A stretch of DNA of 64,000 nucleotides from assembly GCA_045123575.1 (NCBI GenBank), contig JBGVKG010000042.1:9616-73615 (forward strand), read 5' to 3'. The notes under the pieces are model-generated. The model saw nothing but the letters and a program-made list of their open reading frames with translations, did not search any database and was not told where the DNA came from. Position numbers and translations under genes: made by a program. This document shows positions 63,621 to 64,000 of the stretch, in pieces; the stretch's first letter is position 1; each line of letters starts with the position of its first letter. Origin of the DNA: SVEL01 sp045123575 (GTDB lineage: Bacteria > Bacillota > Clostridia > Lachnospirales > Lachnospiraceae).

Positions 63621-64000
63621 GTGCTCACTTGAAACAAGCTTATTAGCCCGTGATGCACTATAGGTCAGAACAACCTAGCCAAAGATGATTTGTATGGATG
63701 AGTACAGCATTGCAGATTTTCGTTATGTTTTCATCGCCCCATCACATAAATAATGCCGCCGCTCGAAACTGTTTGAGCGCGCTCAGCTTGTTCGCTTATT
63801 GTAAATACGCTGAGCGCGTGAGTTTTGCAGAGCGGCGACTAATAAGCATTTTATGTGGTGGGGCGAATGAAAATAGAAAATCGAAACAGCTGTACTCACC
63901 ATACAAACATCTTGGCTGGTTGTCTGCCTCGATATTGCACAATTAATCGTAGTTGCTATGCAACTGCGATTTGTCGGGCGCTTTGTTTCAAGCAGAGCAC
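63621..64000. repeat. long imperfect palindrome at the window edge
   Basis: The centre is CGCGCTCAGC (63778-63787) facing GCTGAGCGCG (63809-63818) over a 21-base loop. The arms match outward through GCCGC/GCGGC, CGCCCCATCACATAA / TTATGTGGTGGGGCG, GAGTACAGC / GCTGTACTC, GTATGG / CCATAC and finally GTGCTC..CTTGAAACAA / TTGTTTCAAG..GAGCAC at 64000. Each arm is about 165-190 bases with bulges. The 582-bp stretch from 63419 holds no gene I can support. It may be a small non-autonomous element or a structured RNA, and it may continue past the window. Confidence 0.75.

Noticed and set aside
63698..63946. 82-residue ORF in the palindrome
   Set aside because: It lies within the inverted repeat, lacks a ribosome binding site and has no protein-like pattern.

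Overview
The window looks like chromosome from a low-GC Gram-positive anaerobe, most likely a member of the Clostridia and perhaps a Lachnospiraceae relative. The evidence is AT-rich coding sequence, strong AGGAGG-type ribosome binding sites, sigma-A-like promoters, a mobilizable element typical of gut Firmicutes and no sign of an outer membrane. The family assignment is inference. I see no rRNA, tRNA or CRISPR array.

Bases 1-11,330 form a defence island. It holds an SMC/RloC-like ATPase with a zinc-hook CxxC, a small membrane protein, a 5'-truncated dNTPase remnant, an AIPR-family protein, an orphan methylase that seems to have lost its start codon, a complete DpnII-type (GATC) restriction-modification set (two methylases and the endonuclease), an AbiH-family gene and a frameshifted P-loop kinase. 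Bases 11,374-19,335 are ordinary chromosome: a sirtuin, a NifX-like/metallo-hydrolase pair, an SDR oxidoreductase, two sodium-solute symporters, and a guaA whose glutaminase half is cut down and lacks its catalytic residues.

Bases 19,320-33,291 are an integrative mobilizable element of about 14 kb inserted at the 3' end of guaA. A 14-bp direct repeat marks both ends, with paired GTCTACA boxes just inside each end. It carries a repressor, excisionase, replication-type protein, tyrosine integrase, MobC, a MOBQ oriT and a MobA/MobL relaxase whose 3' end overlaps two further genes in another frame. The cargo is an Abi_2 (AbiF-like HEPN) gene followed by a likely small structured RNA, and a two-component system with an FtsX-type ABC transporter.

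Bases 33,809-58,187 are the most remarkable part: one apparent 24-kb operon with a clear promoter and terminator. Its core keeps the canonical F-type ATPase order c, b-delta, alpha, gamma, beta, epsilon, with an intact catalytic beta subunit. There is no recognisable subunit a, and the c subunit has Val where the ion-binding Asp/Glu should be. The ATPase genes are enclosed by four membrane-anchored surface proteins (2120, 542, 250 and 3377 residues) that share one layout: a short basic cytoplasmic tail, one membrane helix and a beta-rich membrane-proximal region. Three of them continue through a collagen-like, GGX or Thr/Glu-rich linker into beta-sandwich or GLUG/beta-helix modules. I infer an ATP-driven rotary machine that no longer pumps ions and instead acts on a very large surface structure. 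This recalls, without being proven related to, the F1-like ATPases linked to surface proteins in mycoplasmas.

After the operon come an Hpt protein and a hybrid histidine kinase, an AlaX-type editing protein, a membrane-anchored protein of unknown function on the minus strand and, at the window edge, a long imperfect palindrome of about 380 bp.
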